Shown: positions 44,772-53,178 of the stretch, one piece after another | How the letters are laid out: each line of letters starts with the position of its first letter | Position numbering within the stretch: the first letter of the stretch is position 1 | Assembly: GCF_036637135.1 (NCBI RefSeq) | Contig: NZ_JAVWNC010000002.1 | Coordinates: 1-64,000 of the forward strand | Reading direction: 5' to 3' | Source: Anaerorhabdus sp036637135 | GTDB taxonomy: Bacteria > Bacillota_I > Bacilli_A > Erysipelotrichales > Erysipelotrichaceae | DNA length: 64,000 bases | Made by a program: the position numbers and the translations under genes | Notes under the pieces: generated by a model | Database searches by the model: none | What the model saw: the letters and a program-made list of their open reading frames with translations, nothing else | What the model was told of the DNA's origin: nothing

Positions 44772-45936
44772 ATTGAAGTGAGTTTAAAAATCTTTCCATT
44801 CTTTCCAGTGCTTCTTTAATTTCTTCAATACTATAAGCATAAGAAATTCTCACATACCCTTCACCACATTTACCAAATGCAGATCCTGGAACTACCGCAA
44901 CTTTTTCTTGATTCAATAATTTTTCACAGAAATCATCCGAAGATAATCCTGTTGATTTAATACTAGGGAATACATAGAATGCACCTTCTGGTAAATGACA
45001 TTTTAAACCGATTCGATTTAATCCATTTACAATAAAGTTTCTTCTACCTTCAAATGACTCACGATGTGTATCACAATCATTATCACCTCTTGCTGCAGCT
45101 TCAACAGCTGCATACTGACTAATTGTCGAAGGACACATAATGCAATATTGATGTACTTTATTCATTGATTTGATGATATCTTCATCCGCTAATAAATAAC
45201 CTACACGCCATCCAGTCATCGAATACGCTTTTGAAAATCCATTGATTATGATGACTTGTTCCTTGATTTCATCAAATGATGATATCGTACAAAACTTATC
45301 TCCATAAGATAACTCTGCATAAATCTCATCTGTAAGAACGACAAGATCATGTTCCTTAATGAGTGGAATTAATTCTTCATAATCTTCTTTATTCATAACT
45401 CCACCTGTAGGATTACCAGGGAAGTTCAAGAACAAGATTTTTGTTTTATCACTAATTGCATTTTCCAATGCTTGTTTTGTTAATTTGAAATGATTTTCTT
45501 CTTTCAATTCAACGATTACTGGTACACCACCTGCAAGACGAACCAATGGTTCATACGCAACATATCCTGGTTGAAGCAAAATAACTTCATCTCCTGGATC
45601 CAATAGAGTACGCATTACAATATCAATAGCTTCTGAGCCACCTACTGTAATCATACATTGTTTTTGCCAATCATAACTAACGCCAAAGCGACGACGATAA
45701 TAATTACATATTTCTTTTCTTAATTCGGGTAACCCCACATTACTTGTGTAAAATGTCTTACCACTTTTAATTGCATAAATTGCTTCCTCACGAATATGCC
45801 AAGGTGTTTGAAAATCCGGTTCCCCTACCCCTAACGATACTACTCCTTCCATTTGACTTGCCATGTCAAAGTATTTACGAATACCTGAAGGAGGTATTTC
45901 TTGAATCAATTTATTTAGATATTTTTTACCACTCAT
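44770..45936 (-). CDS. PLP-dependent aminotransferase, class I/II
   Basis: The 388-residue protein is a fold-type I aminotransferase. The PLP Lys is in INGFSKAYSMTGWRVGYL (about residue 236), the cofactor Asp in LTDEIYAELSYG, the Asn in LNFPGNPTGGV, and the substrate carboxylate-binding Arg in GEGYVRISYA. It resembles PatA/aspartate aminotransferase-like enzymes; the amino acid used cannot be read from sequence. It overlaps the Lrp-type regulator by four bases (ATGA), so the regulator probably senses an amino acid related to its substrate. Confidence 0.9.
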   Translation of the reverse strand: MSGKKYLNKLIQEIPPSGIRKYFDMASQMEGVVSLGVGEPDFQTPWHIREEAIYAIKSGKTFYTSNVGLPELRKEICNYYRRRFGVSYDWQKQCMITVGGSEAIDIVMRTLLDPGDEVILLQPGYVAYEPLVRLAGGVPVIVELKEENHFKLTKQALENAISDKTKILFLNFPGNPTGGVMNKEDYEELIPLIKEHDLVVLTDEIYAELSYGDKFCTISSFDEIKEQVIIINGFSKAYSMTGWRVGYLLADEDIIKSMNKVHQYCIMCPSTISQYAAVEAAARGDNDCDTHRESFEGRRNFIVNGLNRIGLKCHLPEGAFYVFPSIKSTGLSSDDFCEKLLNQEKVAVVPGSAFGKCGEGYVRISYAYSIEEIKEALERMERFLNSLQ

Positions 45937-46421
45937 GGTGTGATAAGTAATCGATTAGCAGGTAACTCATCTTCACTAATGATTACTCCTTCTACTTTAT
46001 ATTGTTTAAGAACGAAACATGTAACAGTATGTTTAACACCTTCAATAGGTGCTAGCTTTTGGCCAACGAAATCCGCAACTTCACGCATTGTTTTTCCTTG
46101 AATAACAACCATGAATTCACTTTTACCACTCATTAAATATAAACTAGATACTTCTGGGAATTTAGATATTTCCGCGGCGACATTATCATAACCACATTCA
46201 CGTTCTGGTTGTGCACCAACCTCAATTATTGCCATACAGTGATCACGATTTGTCTTGTCCCAGTTAATTACAGTGTGATAACCACAAATAATCTTTTCTT
46301 CTTCAAGACGTCGTTTAGTACGGACAACAACTTCTTCAGTTTCATTTAGAATATCCGCTAAATCAGTAATTGAAATACGTGGATCATTTTCTAAAACATG
46401 TAACAGTTTTAATTCATCCAT
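45933..46421 (-). CDS. Lrp/AsnC family regulator
   Basis: The 162-residue protein has an N-terminal winged helix (MDELKLLHVLENDPRIS, LADILNETEEVVVRTKRRLEE) and a C-terminal RAM ligand domain with YLMSGKSEFMVVIQG. Members respond to amino acids and often control neighbouring metabolic genes. The ATG at 46421 has GAGGTG upstream; a longer frame from 46475 is rejected. It is translationally coupled to the aminotransferase gene. A TAAAAT box at 46444-46449 may be its -10. Confidence 0.9.
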   Translation of the reverse strand: MDELKLLHVLENDPRISITDLADILNETEEVVVRTKRRLEEEKIICGYHTVINWDKTNRDHCMAIIEVGAQPERECGYDNVAAEISKFPEVSSLYLMSGKSEFMVVIQGKTMREVADFVGQKLAPIEGVKHTVTCFVLKQYKVEGVIISEDELPANRLLITP

Positions 46422-46487
46422 AAGACACCTCTTTCTTAACTCTATTTTAGCATTTCTTAAGGGCTTTGTAATCAAGAAATAAAGAAA

Positions 46488-46515
46488 AGGATGAAACAGA
46501 ATACGGTTCCATCCT
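46488..46515 (-). terminator. Terminator-like hairpin downstream of the PTS operon
   Basis: On the minus strand AGGAUG...CAUCCU with extra pairing AAC/GUU forms a hairpin followed by UUUCUUU. It lies about 140 bases past the EIID stop codon. The intervening 46516-46652 contains another 8-bp palindromic stem (CTATAGAA/TTCTATAG, 46635-46657 area) but no gene. Confidence 0.65.
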
Positions 46516-46652
46516 CTTACTTAATCCTTATATCATTATAGCCTTACTATTCTAAAACAATGAAGTCATTTTGTATTACTAAACTCTTTTCAAAAATTAG
46601 AAACTCACAATGATTACTCACATTCTAATTATTCACTATAGAATTGATGCTT

Positions 46653-47483
46653 CTATAGTCCAAAAATAGCTGATACTACGCAACATACTACGACCAATGA
46701 CAACAGGATTGTAGTTGTTTTTATTTTTTTACCTAAAATCCAGTACATAAATCCAAATACGCCTAGTTGTATTAGACATGGCATAATTTGATCAAGATAA
46801 TAAGTTAAGGGTTGTGCAAAATCACCACTACCTACCATAATTGGTAAATCTAGCCATATTTGTTGACAAATCATTCCACCGATAACCATTAATCCAATAA
46901 TACCGGCATAATAGGAAATCTTGTTCATGATACCTGTTTTTGCGATTTTTTCAATAAAGCTGGATCCAAAAGAATATCCAAATTTCAAACTATAATAGCG
47001 AATGATAAATGCTGGAATATTGAATATCAATAAATATAAAATCGGTCCAAGAATATTTCCAGCAGATGCAAATGAGATTGCAATACCTGCCGCAATAATT
47101 CTCAATGTTCCAGGAATTAATGAGTCACCAATTCCTGCTAGTGGTCCCATTAATGATGTTTTAACAGCATTAATTGAGTTACCATCAAATTCCTTATTAT
47201 TTGCATTTTCTTCTTCCATTGCAGCATTTATACCCATTAATAATGGTGAAATTTGTGGTGTAATTGCCATGAATTCAAGACCACGTCTCAATGCTTCAAC
47301 TCGTTTCTCTTCATCTTCTTTATTTGGATACAACTTACGAACAACTGGTGTTAACGCATATGAATAAGCAATATGTTGTTGACGTTCATAATCCCACGAA
47401 ATATCCAACTGACATGAACGAATGAATATTTGATTTAATTCTTTTTTGGTTAATTTCTTTACGCTACTAGAACTCATTGTCAT
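46653..47483 (-). CDS. PTS mannose-family EIID component
   Basis: The 276-residue membrane protein shows EIID features: IFIRSCQLDISWDYERQQH, EGLEFMAITPQ-like region RRGLEFMAITPQISPLLMG and AVKTSLMGPLAGIGDSLIPG, followed by hydrophobic segments. With EIIC it forms the sugar channel. The ATG at 47483 has GGAGGTG six bases upstream and lies inside the end of the EIIC gene. It is the last gene of the operon. Mannose-family PTS carry many sugars or amino sugars; the substrate here is unknown. Confidence 0.93.
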   Translation of the reverse strand: MTMSSSSVKKLTKKELNQIFIRSCQLDISWDYERQQHIAYSYALTPVVRKLYPNKEDEEKRVEALRRGLEFMAITPQISPLLMGINAAMEEENANNKEFDGNSINAVKTSLMGPLAGIGDSLIPGTLRIIAAGIAISFASAGNILGPILYLLIFNIPAFIIRYYSLKFGYSFGSSFIEKIAKTGIMNKISYYAGIIGLMVIGGMICQQIWLDLPIMVGSGDFAQPLTYYLDQIMPCLIQLGVFGFMYWILGKKIKTTTILLSLVVVCCVVSAIFGL

Positions 47484-48240
47484 CTTGTCCACCTCCATTC
47501 ATTGCTACAGTGTTATTTTTCTTTTCATTAAAATAAAGGAAAGCTACAATACATGCGCCTAAACCTGCAAGTCCTATAATTGATACATTGAGATAAGCAC
47601 ACAATAGGAATCCCAAGAATAAGAAACATGCTAATTGTTTGTTCATAATCATTCTCGCAATCATCGCAAACCCAATAGCCGGAATTAGTCCTGTTGCATA
47701 ATTTAATCCACTATTTAACCATTGAGGAATACTTGCGATAACAACTTCAATTACTGGTTGACCAAAATAGAAAGCCAATGCAACAATTCCTGCTTGAGGA
47801 ATTATTTGCACAACAATCGCAAGATAGTGCATCATATCCACACCATTACAATCTCCTTTATCTGCATAGCGATCTGCCCTATGCCCAATAATAGGTACAA
47901 CAAACATCATCATGAAATTTGATAACAAGGCTGTTAATGTTGCAACCGGAACTGCTAACAGAACTGCTGACGCTACATCAGCACCAGTTAGAATTACATA
48001 TGCAGTCCCAAGAATTGCTCCAGATGTATAATCCGGTGGGTTACTTGCTCCAATAGGAAACGCACCTAACCAAACAAGTTCTAATGTTGCCCCTGCCATA
48101 ATACCTGTTCTTAAATCATTTAAAGCTAATCCCACTAATGTAGAAACAACTAGTGGTCTACCTATGTTTGAACTCGCAAAGAAACTGTTCAAATAACCAA
48201 AGGCAGCAATACAGAAAATCAATAAAGCTTGTACTAACAT
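47467..48240 (-). CDS. PTS mannose/sorbose-family EIIC component
   Basis: The 257-residue protein has about seven hydrophobic segments and the EIIC signature area GRPLVVSTLVGLALNDLRTG followed by GATLELVWLGAFPIGASNPP. It forms the sugar-translocating unit with EIID. AAGGAGG precedes the ATG. It follows EIIB by 17 bases and overlaps EIID by 17 bases. Its short acidic tail ends GGGQDDNEF. Confidence 0.93.
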   Translation of the reverse strand: MLVQALLIFCIAAFGYLNSFFASSNIGRPLVVSTLVGLALNDLRTGIMAGATLELVWLGAFPIGASNPPDYTSGAILGTAYVILTGADVASAVLLAVPVATLTALLSNFMMMFVVPIIGHRADRYADKGDCNGVDMMHYLAIVVQIIPQAGIVALAFYFGQPVIEVVIASIPQWLNSGLNYATGLIPAIGFAMIARMIMNKQLACFLFLGFLLCAYLNVSIIGLAGLGACIVAFLYFNEKKNNTVAMNGGGQDDNEF

Positions 48241-48257
48241 TTTTACTATCCTCCTTT

Positions 48258-48731
48258 TTATTTAATAAGGTCAATTGCATTTTGACCCTTATCTTCTGGT
48301 ACCATTTTTACTTCTATAGAAATTCCACGGTCATTCATATCCTTCAATCTTTCAATTTCTTCTGGCGAAACAAACACAGCCATTGAGATTTGTTTCTTAC
48401 CATTCTCTGCTTTGACACCACCTAGATTAACTTCTTTGATTGTTGTTACTTGCTTCGTTAATTCATCAGCGTCTTTTATAGATTCAACAATAATCATTAA
48501 TCGATATTTATCTGTTGCTCCTGAGTTCAAAGCTTTAATCGAATCTTCTAAACTTTTGATTACCAACTTAACACCACTTGGTGCCGCCATTCTTAATGCC
48601 GACATACGAAGTGAATCTTTTGCAACCTCATCGTTTGCAATAAGAATACAATCAGTTCCTAAACTTTTTGTCCAAGCGAATGCAACTTGTCCATGTAGTA
48701 ATCGATGATCAATTCTTACTAGATTTATCAT
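48258..48731 (-). CDS. PTS mannose/sorbose-family EIIB component
   Basis: The 157-residue cytoplasmic protein has the phosphorylation site His in RIDHRLLHGQVAFAW (about residue 14) and the family segments ILIANDEVAKDSLRMSALRMA and GVKLVIKSLEDSI. It passes phosphate from EIIA to the incoming sugar. It is separate from EIIA, unlike the fused E. coli ManX. It begins one base after the BtpA-like gene stop. Confidence 0.95.
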   Translation of the reverse strand: MINLVRIDHRLLHGQVAFAWTKSLGTDCILIANDEVAKDSLRMSALRMAAPSGVKLVIKSLEDSIKALNSGATDKYRLMIIVESIKDADELTKQVTTIKEVNLGGVKAENGKKQISMAVFVSPEEIERLKDMNDRGISIEVKMVPEDKGQNAIDLIK

Positions 48732-48732
48732 T

Positions 48733-49470
48733 TTATTTACCCCTCATTCTATTCATAATGTCAGTAATTTCTTTGACATGCTCTGCGCACACATCACCTG
48801 TATCAATGCGTGTATCTTTAAAGTAGCTTCCAATGATTGCTGCATCTGCGATATTCATTTGCTCAACTAAGGTATCTTTAGTTATTCCTGCCGCAACAAT
48901 TACCGGGAAATCACCCACTACTTCTTTGAAAAGTTTTATCTTTTCAATTGATGTATTCTCTCCAGTTGCTTCCCCAGTGACACAAATACCATCACATCTT
49001 GTCATTGCGATTTTTAAGTCTTCTTCAACGGTTCGTTCTGAAAGCACTGGTTGATATTTAAACCGAACACCACCTATTAAACTTGCTTCTGAATTTTCTC
49101 TTTCAATTTTGAAAAATTCATGTAGAGATGGTTCATCTCTTTCTTTTACATGTCCAACAACAGAATCTATCTGTATAAATTGCGCATGATATTTATTTGC
49201 TAAATGAAATCCTAGATGATCAACATTCAAACAGTTTACTCCATAAGGAATTGAGAGATTACTTTGTTCAACATAATTTAATATTCTTTCTAATTGAATA
49301 TAATTTCCAAAATATGTTTCCAGAATAATTCCATCAATACCATTATTTATATAAATATCGATTTCCTTCTTAGCTCTTTCAAATACATCTTCATCATCTG
49401 TTCCTTTAAGATGAATCATTCCAATAATTGGTTTCTTATTTTTAAATAGTGATAAGAAATCTCTGCTCAT
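48733..49470 (-). CDS. BtpA/SgcQ family TIM-barrel protein
   Basis: The 245-residue protein matches the BtpA family: KPIIGMIHLKGT at the N-terminus, GIDGIILETYFGN, GVNCLNVDHLGFHLA and the C-terminal VIVAAGITKDTLVEQMNIAD with AIIGSYFKD, a phosphate-binding TIM-barrel pattern. BtpA was named for a photosystem I role in cyanobacteria, but SgcQ relatives sit in sugar PTS operons. It is the only enzyme-like protein in this PTS operon, so it probably acts on the imported sugar phosphate or a derivative. The reaction is not known. Confidence 0.85.
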   Translation of the reverse strand: MSRDFLSLFKNKKPIIGMIHLKGTDDEDVFERAKKEIDIYINNGIDGIILETYFGNYIQLERILNYVEQSNLSIPYGVNCLNVDHLGFHLANKYHAQFIQIDSVVGHVKERDEPSLHEFFKIERENSEASLIGGVRFKYQPVLSERTVEEDLKIAMTRCDGICVTGEATGENTSIEKIKLFKEVVGDFPVIVAAGITKDTLVEQMNIADAAIIGSYFKDTRIDTGDVCAEHVKEITDIMNRMRGK

Positions 49471-49484
49471 AATTTTTCCTCTTT

Positions 49485-49904
49485 CTAAAAGTCATTCTCG
49501 ACTTGGTCTATTTGGTTAGAAAATTCAATAAACTTAATACCCTCTTTTGTTTCTTGTACTATGTCCGCTATATTTAGTGTCGTTAATGGCTCACAGAAAC
49601 TTAATAATAAATTTAATACCATTGCCAAATTCAACCCTGTAAATAATCGTACATTGGGATATTTTGTTAATGGAACCATTGCTGTACATACACTTGCTCC
49701 ATATAAGTCTGTAACTATTACATACTCTATTTCTGGACTGTTTTTTATTTCTGTTTCTAACTTCTCTGCATAATCTGTTGGTGAATTACCTGGTAATAAA
49801 CAATATGTTTCAATTGAATCTGCCATGCTCCCTGTGATTAATTTTGCGGCATCTTTCATGCCTTCTGCCAAATGACCATGTGATGCTAAAATCGTTTTCC
49901 TCAT
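49485..49904 (-). CDS. PTS mannose-family EIIA component
   Basis: The 139-residue protein has the phospho-acceptor His in LASHGHLAEGM (residue 9 or 11; the first His is the family norm) and IVTDLYGASVCTAMVPL, the EIIA-Man core. It accepts phosphate from HPr and passes it to EIIB. GAGGGAGG precedes the ATG. It is the first structural gene after the GntR regulator, separated by 62 bases that hold a short inverted repeat. Confidence 0.93.
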   Translation of the reverse strand: MRKTILASHGHLAEGMKDAAKLITGSMADSIETYCLLPGNSPTDYAEKLETEIKNSPEIEYVIVTDLYGASVCTAMVPLTKYPNVRLFTGLNLAMVLNLLLSFCEPLTTLNIADIVQETKEGIKFIEFSNQIDQVENDF

Positions 49905-49916
49905 GTTTCCTCCCTC

Positions 49917-49935
49917 TTTTTAGGCGCACTAAAAA
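49917..49935. repeat. Inverted repeat before the EIIA gene
   Basis: TTTTTAG and CTAAAAA flank the five bases GCGCA, a perfect 7-bp inverted repeat between gntR and the EIIA ribosome binding site. It could be an RNA hairpin that adjusts EIIA expression or a protein site; nothing decides between these. Confidence 0.45.
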
Positions 49936-49966
49936 CAACTTTTAATGCTCTATTTCAAATGTACTT

Positions 49967-50698
49967 TTATTTATTACTAGATCTCACTGAGAACTTGTAA
50001 ATGTCACTTCGAATATATTGCTCGTTATAGTAAAGCACTTGATTCATATCTCCAACTACCAACTGGCTAATATAGAGTAATGGAGTTCCAACTACGCAAT
50101 CCAAATGTTTTGCTTGTTCTTTTGTTGCATATTTAATTTCAATAACATCATCAAAGAATTTCGCTGTATTTCCTGTATTCTCTCTAATCACATCCAAGAG
50201 TGGTTGAGACTCAACTTCTTTATTTAACATGAAATCAAAGTTTGCAATAAAATAGTCTTCTTCTAACATACTTGCTCTACCATCGATAAATCTTAAACGT
50301 TGCATATGAATAACTTGTTCTTGTTCAGTAATATTTAAGCAATCGCAAATTCGTTTATCGACTTTTTTTAGTCCTTTGAAGATTACTTCTGTACTTGGTA
50401 TTTTTCCAGCTTGTAAGCAAGATTTTGTAAAACTTCCCTCTGCACTGACAGTTTCGACAAAGACAGGTAATGATACAAATGTACCTTTGCCATGTTTTTT
50501 TACAAGTACATTATCATTACAAAGTTTTTGTATTGCGCTTCTTACCGTAATACGACTTACATTGTAAGTTTGACTCAGTTGCTCCTCCGAAGGAATTTGA
50601 CTTCCTATTTTGTATTCCCCTGATTCTATTTTCTCCATAATCGCATCATAAAGTTGTTGATATAAAGGTGCTGCAACATTGTTTTGTAGATTATTCAT
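49967..50698 (-). CDS. GntR/HutC family regulator with UTRA domain
   Basis: The 243-residue protein has an N-terminal GntR winged helix (LYQQLYDAIMEKIESGEYKI, SRITVRSAIQKLC, KKHGKGTFVS; about residues 10-78) and a C-terminal UTRA sensor domain that usually binds sugar phosphates or amino sugars. GGAGG precedes the ATG. It is placed directly upstream of the PTS genes on the same strand and very likely represses them until the imported, phosphorylated sugar is present. Confidence 0.93.
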   Translation of the reverse strand: MNNLQNNVAAPLYQQLYDAIMEKIESGEYKIGSQIPSEEQLSQTYNVSRITVRSAIQKLCNDNVLVKKHGKGTFVSLPVFVETVSAEGSFTKSCLQAGKIPSTEVIFKGLKKVDKRICDCLNITEQEQVIHMQRLRFIDGRASMLEEDYFIANFDFMLNKEVESQPLLDVIRENTGNTAKFFDDVIEIKYATKEQAKHLDCVVGTPLLYISQLVVGDMNQVLYYNEQYIRSDIYKFSVRSSNK

Positions 50699-50731
50699 AT
50701 ATCCTCCATGTAAATATGCAAAAATTCTCCC

Positions 50732-50773
50732 TGTTTATATAAGACATCATAACACGTATTATTATATTGTCAA
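50732..50773 (-). promoter_or_regulatory. gntR promoter with adjacent dyad operator
   Basis: On the minus strand a perfect TTGACA (50768-50773) is followed after 16 bases by TATGAT (50746-50751). Directly downstream is the imperfect dyad TGTCTTATATAAACA (50732-50746), placed over the start point, the expected position for a GntR autorepressor site. Confidence 0.65.
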
Positions 50774-50799
50774 ACTATTTTCTTTTGTATTTACCAAAT

Positions 50800-50858
50800 A
50801 AAAACTCCCCTATTCCATCCAGTCTTAATTTGACTTTCTGTTAATAGTAGGAGTTTTT
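50800..50858 (-). terminator. Long hairpin after the GGDEF-EAL gene
   Basis: AAAAACTCC and GGAGTTTTT form the base of a 59-base hairpin, extended by CTATT/AATAG; a smaller AGTC/GACT stem can form in the loop. It follows the GGDEF-EAL stop codon by 15 bases and ends in TTTTTATTT. Confidence 0.7.
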
Positions 50859-50873
50859 CACAATATTTTTTTA

Positions 50874-53099
50874 TTAATTCTCTTTTAATAATTCTTCATA
50901 ATTATCTTTAGGCATCGGTTTTGCATAGAAGAAGCCCTGTGCAATATAACAAGATAACTTTTCTAACAACTCTACTTGTTCTCTTGTTTCAACACCTTCA
51001 ACAACTACAGACATATCCAATCCTCGTGCTAATGAAACAATATTACTTAAGATAAATCCTGCGCGATTACTTGTTTCCGCATCTCTTAAGAATTCTCTAT
51101 CTACTTTAAGGACATCCGCAACAATATCTTTTAGAAGATTGAATGAAGAATATCCACTTCCGAAGTCGTCAACACAAATTAAGAATCCTTTTGATCTCAA
51201 CTGACTGCAGATACGTCCAAAATCTTCAATACTCTCATGAATAATTGTTTCTAGTAACTCTAACTCAACCAAATGTGGTGGTAAATCATACTTATTGATA
51301 ATTGCCTCTAGACGTTCGACATATCCTTCACTATAAACTAACGCTTTTGATTGGTTCACCGATATAGGTAGAGGTTTGAGGCCTTTAGTAAGCCAATCTC
51401 TCTGCATCCTACATACTTCCTCTAAAACAAACATATCTATGTTTACAATAAATCCATTCTTTTCAAATAAAGGAATGAAATCTGCTGGTGATATTACTTT
51501 ACCATCTCTAATCCAACGAACCAATGCTTCCGCTCCAACCATTTTGCCTGTATTAATATTCATTTTAGGTTGAAGATAAACTTGAAACTCTCTATTATTC
51601 AATGCTTCGTACATTACGTTTTCAACTTCTTTTTCTGAAATTGCATTTCCTCGCATCTTTTCGGTATAGAAACAGAACTTACGTTCAGATTCTTGTTGCT
51701 TCGCAGTTTGATGCGCCATAGTCGCTCTATCCATAATCATACCCACATCTTTTTCATGTGGTGGTACTTTATATACCCCTGTAGTAAAGTTTACCTTATA
51801 TTGCTTGCCTGCTTTATTTAGTTCCTCTTTAAAACTATTTCTAAATTCTGTACCCATTCCAATAACTTCTTCATCTGAATCACACATCAATAAACACATG
51901 AAGTTATCACCACTTTCATGACAATATAAATCTTCATTTGTTAAGATTTTTGATATTAATTTTTCCATTTCAAGTAAAACAAAATCACCTTCAGAATAGC
52001 CATACATATCATTGATCATTTTGAAATTATCTACATCTACTCGAACCATATATAAACCAGCTTTATAATTCGATAGTTTTTCTTTAACTAAAATTCTAAA
52101 TTTATTTATATTATTACAATTCAATAATGGATCTATATACGCTAATCGCTCAAGTCTCTTCTTGTTTCGATAATCCATCAAGATAATCGCTAATAATAAT
52201 CCTCCAAATAAGAATATTGAAACCATCACACTGACTAAATTTCTCATGATTAATCGATTCGCATAATCCATTACAACTGATTTAGGGACTACCGATATAA
52301 CAACCCAGTCATTAATGTTAGAAGTTACAAATGTAGCGACTACACTATCATTTTCTGTTTTATATTCAATGACTCCATCTTTATGATTCATGATATCATA
52401 ACGTACTTCATCACACACTTCTTGACTGTTGCCAGACTCTTCAACGATGGTAAATAAATTCAATTCACCCTGGAAATCTTCATCCCTTCCGGAATGCGCA
52501 ATAATTGTACCTTTTGTATCCACAATATATGAATATCCATACCCATTAAATATACTTGTATTAATTAATTCTGAAAATACCGACGGTCGATTCGTCGCAA
52601 TAACTACACCTTTTAACTCACCTTGCCAATAATAAGGGGTTGCATAAACATTAATCACTTGACCATCTGTTTTATCAATCATTTGATTTGAAACACTACT
52701 TATTCCTTGTAATGCAAGTTTAAAATACTCACGATCATTTGCATTAAAGTTTTCACCATCTGTTGCATATACATTTCCATCTAAATCGATAAATCCCAAT
52801 CGTTTAAATTGAGTACGTTGTGCCTCTAATCCTAATACTTCCATAATTCGGCTTATTTCATATACATCAATACCACCAGCGATATTTGATATTGCCTTTA
52901 TTTTATCTAGTTCTTGATTCACAACTTTATCAATTGCATTTGCATTTAAAACCGCAATCTCTGTAAGAAATTGTCTATTTTGATTATCAAGGTCATCTTT
53001 TGTCGCCTTGACTATAAATCCGCCCATCATTAAAAGAGTACTTAAAATCACTATTACGATCAATGTCCATCGCATTATTTTTGATGAATTCTTTTTCAT
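50874..53099 (-). CDS. Membrane GGDEF-EAL protein, predicted c-di-GMP phosphodiesterase
   Basis: The 741-residue protein has an N-terminal membrane segment, an extracytoplasmic Cache-like sensor (about residues 35-270), a second membrane segment (about 285-305), a GGDEF domain and a C-terminal EAL domain. The GGDEF site reads SGDNF and lacks the essential Glu, so cyclase activity is unlikely. The EAL site is intact: GAEALVRW, Asn in ISVNQSK, ELLET, DDFGSGYSS, Lys in LKVDREF, VVEGVET and the Gln in AQGFFYAKPM. It should hydrolyse c-di-GMP in response to an outside signal. The ATG at 53099 follows GGGAGAG. A TATAAT at 53144-53149 is the likely -10. Confidence 0.92.
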   Translation of the reverse strand: MKKNSSKIMRWTLIVIVILSTLLMMGGFIVKATKDDLDNQNRQFLTEIAVLNANAIDKVVNQELDKIKAISNIAGGIDVYEISRIMEVLGLEAQRTQFKRLGFIDLDGNVYATDGENFNANDREYFKLALQGISSVSNQMIDKTDGQVINVYATPYYWQGELKGVVIATNRPSVFSELINTSIFNGYGYSYIVDTKGTIIAHSGRDEDFQGELNLFTIVEESGNSQEVCDEVRYDIMNHKDGVIEYKTENDSVVATFVTSNINDWVVISVVPKSVVMDYANRLIMRNLVSVMVSIFLFGGLLLAIILMDYRNKKRLERLAYIDPLLNCNNINKFRILVKEKLSNYKAGLYMVRVDVDNFKMINDMYGYSEGDFVLLEMEKLISKILTNEDLYCHESGDNFMCLLMCDSDEEVIGMGTEFRNSFKEELNKAGKQYKVNFTTGVYKVPPHEKDVGMIMDRATMAHQTAKQQESERKFCFYTEKMRGNAISEKEVENVMYEALNNREFQVYLQPKMNINTGKMVGAEALVRWIRDGKVISPADFIPLFEKNGFIVNIDMFVLEEVCRMQRDWLTKGLKPLPISVNQSKALVYSEGYVERLEAIINKYDLPPHLVELELLETIIHESIEDFGRICSQLRSKGFLICVDDFGSGYSSFNLLKDIVADVLKVDREFLRDAETSNRAGFILSNIVSLARGLDMSVVVEGVETREQVELLEKLSCYIAQGFFYAKPMPKDNYEELLKEN

Positions 53100-53157
53100 A
53101 ACGTATCTCTCCCACACACGTACTACTTTTCTACCTGTAATCTATTATACAAGAAAA

Positions 53158-53177
53158 AAACAGTTTTTTAACTGTTT
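53158..53177 (-). terminator. Intrinsic terminator after ABC ATPase A
   Basis: The 8-bp stem AAACAGTT/AACTGTTT is followed by TTTTCTT on the minus strand, directly after the ATPase stop. It overlaps the likely -35 region of the GGDEF-EAL gene. Confidence 0.8.
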
Positions 53178-53178
53178 C

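Noticed and set aside
47002..47367. Plus-strand open frame of 121 codons inside the EIID gene
   Set aside because: It mirrors the hydrophobic EIID coding pattern on the opposite strand and lacks start signals.
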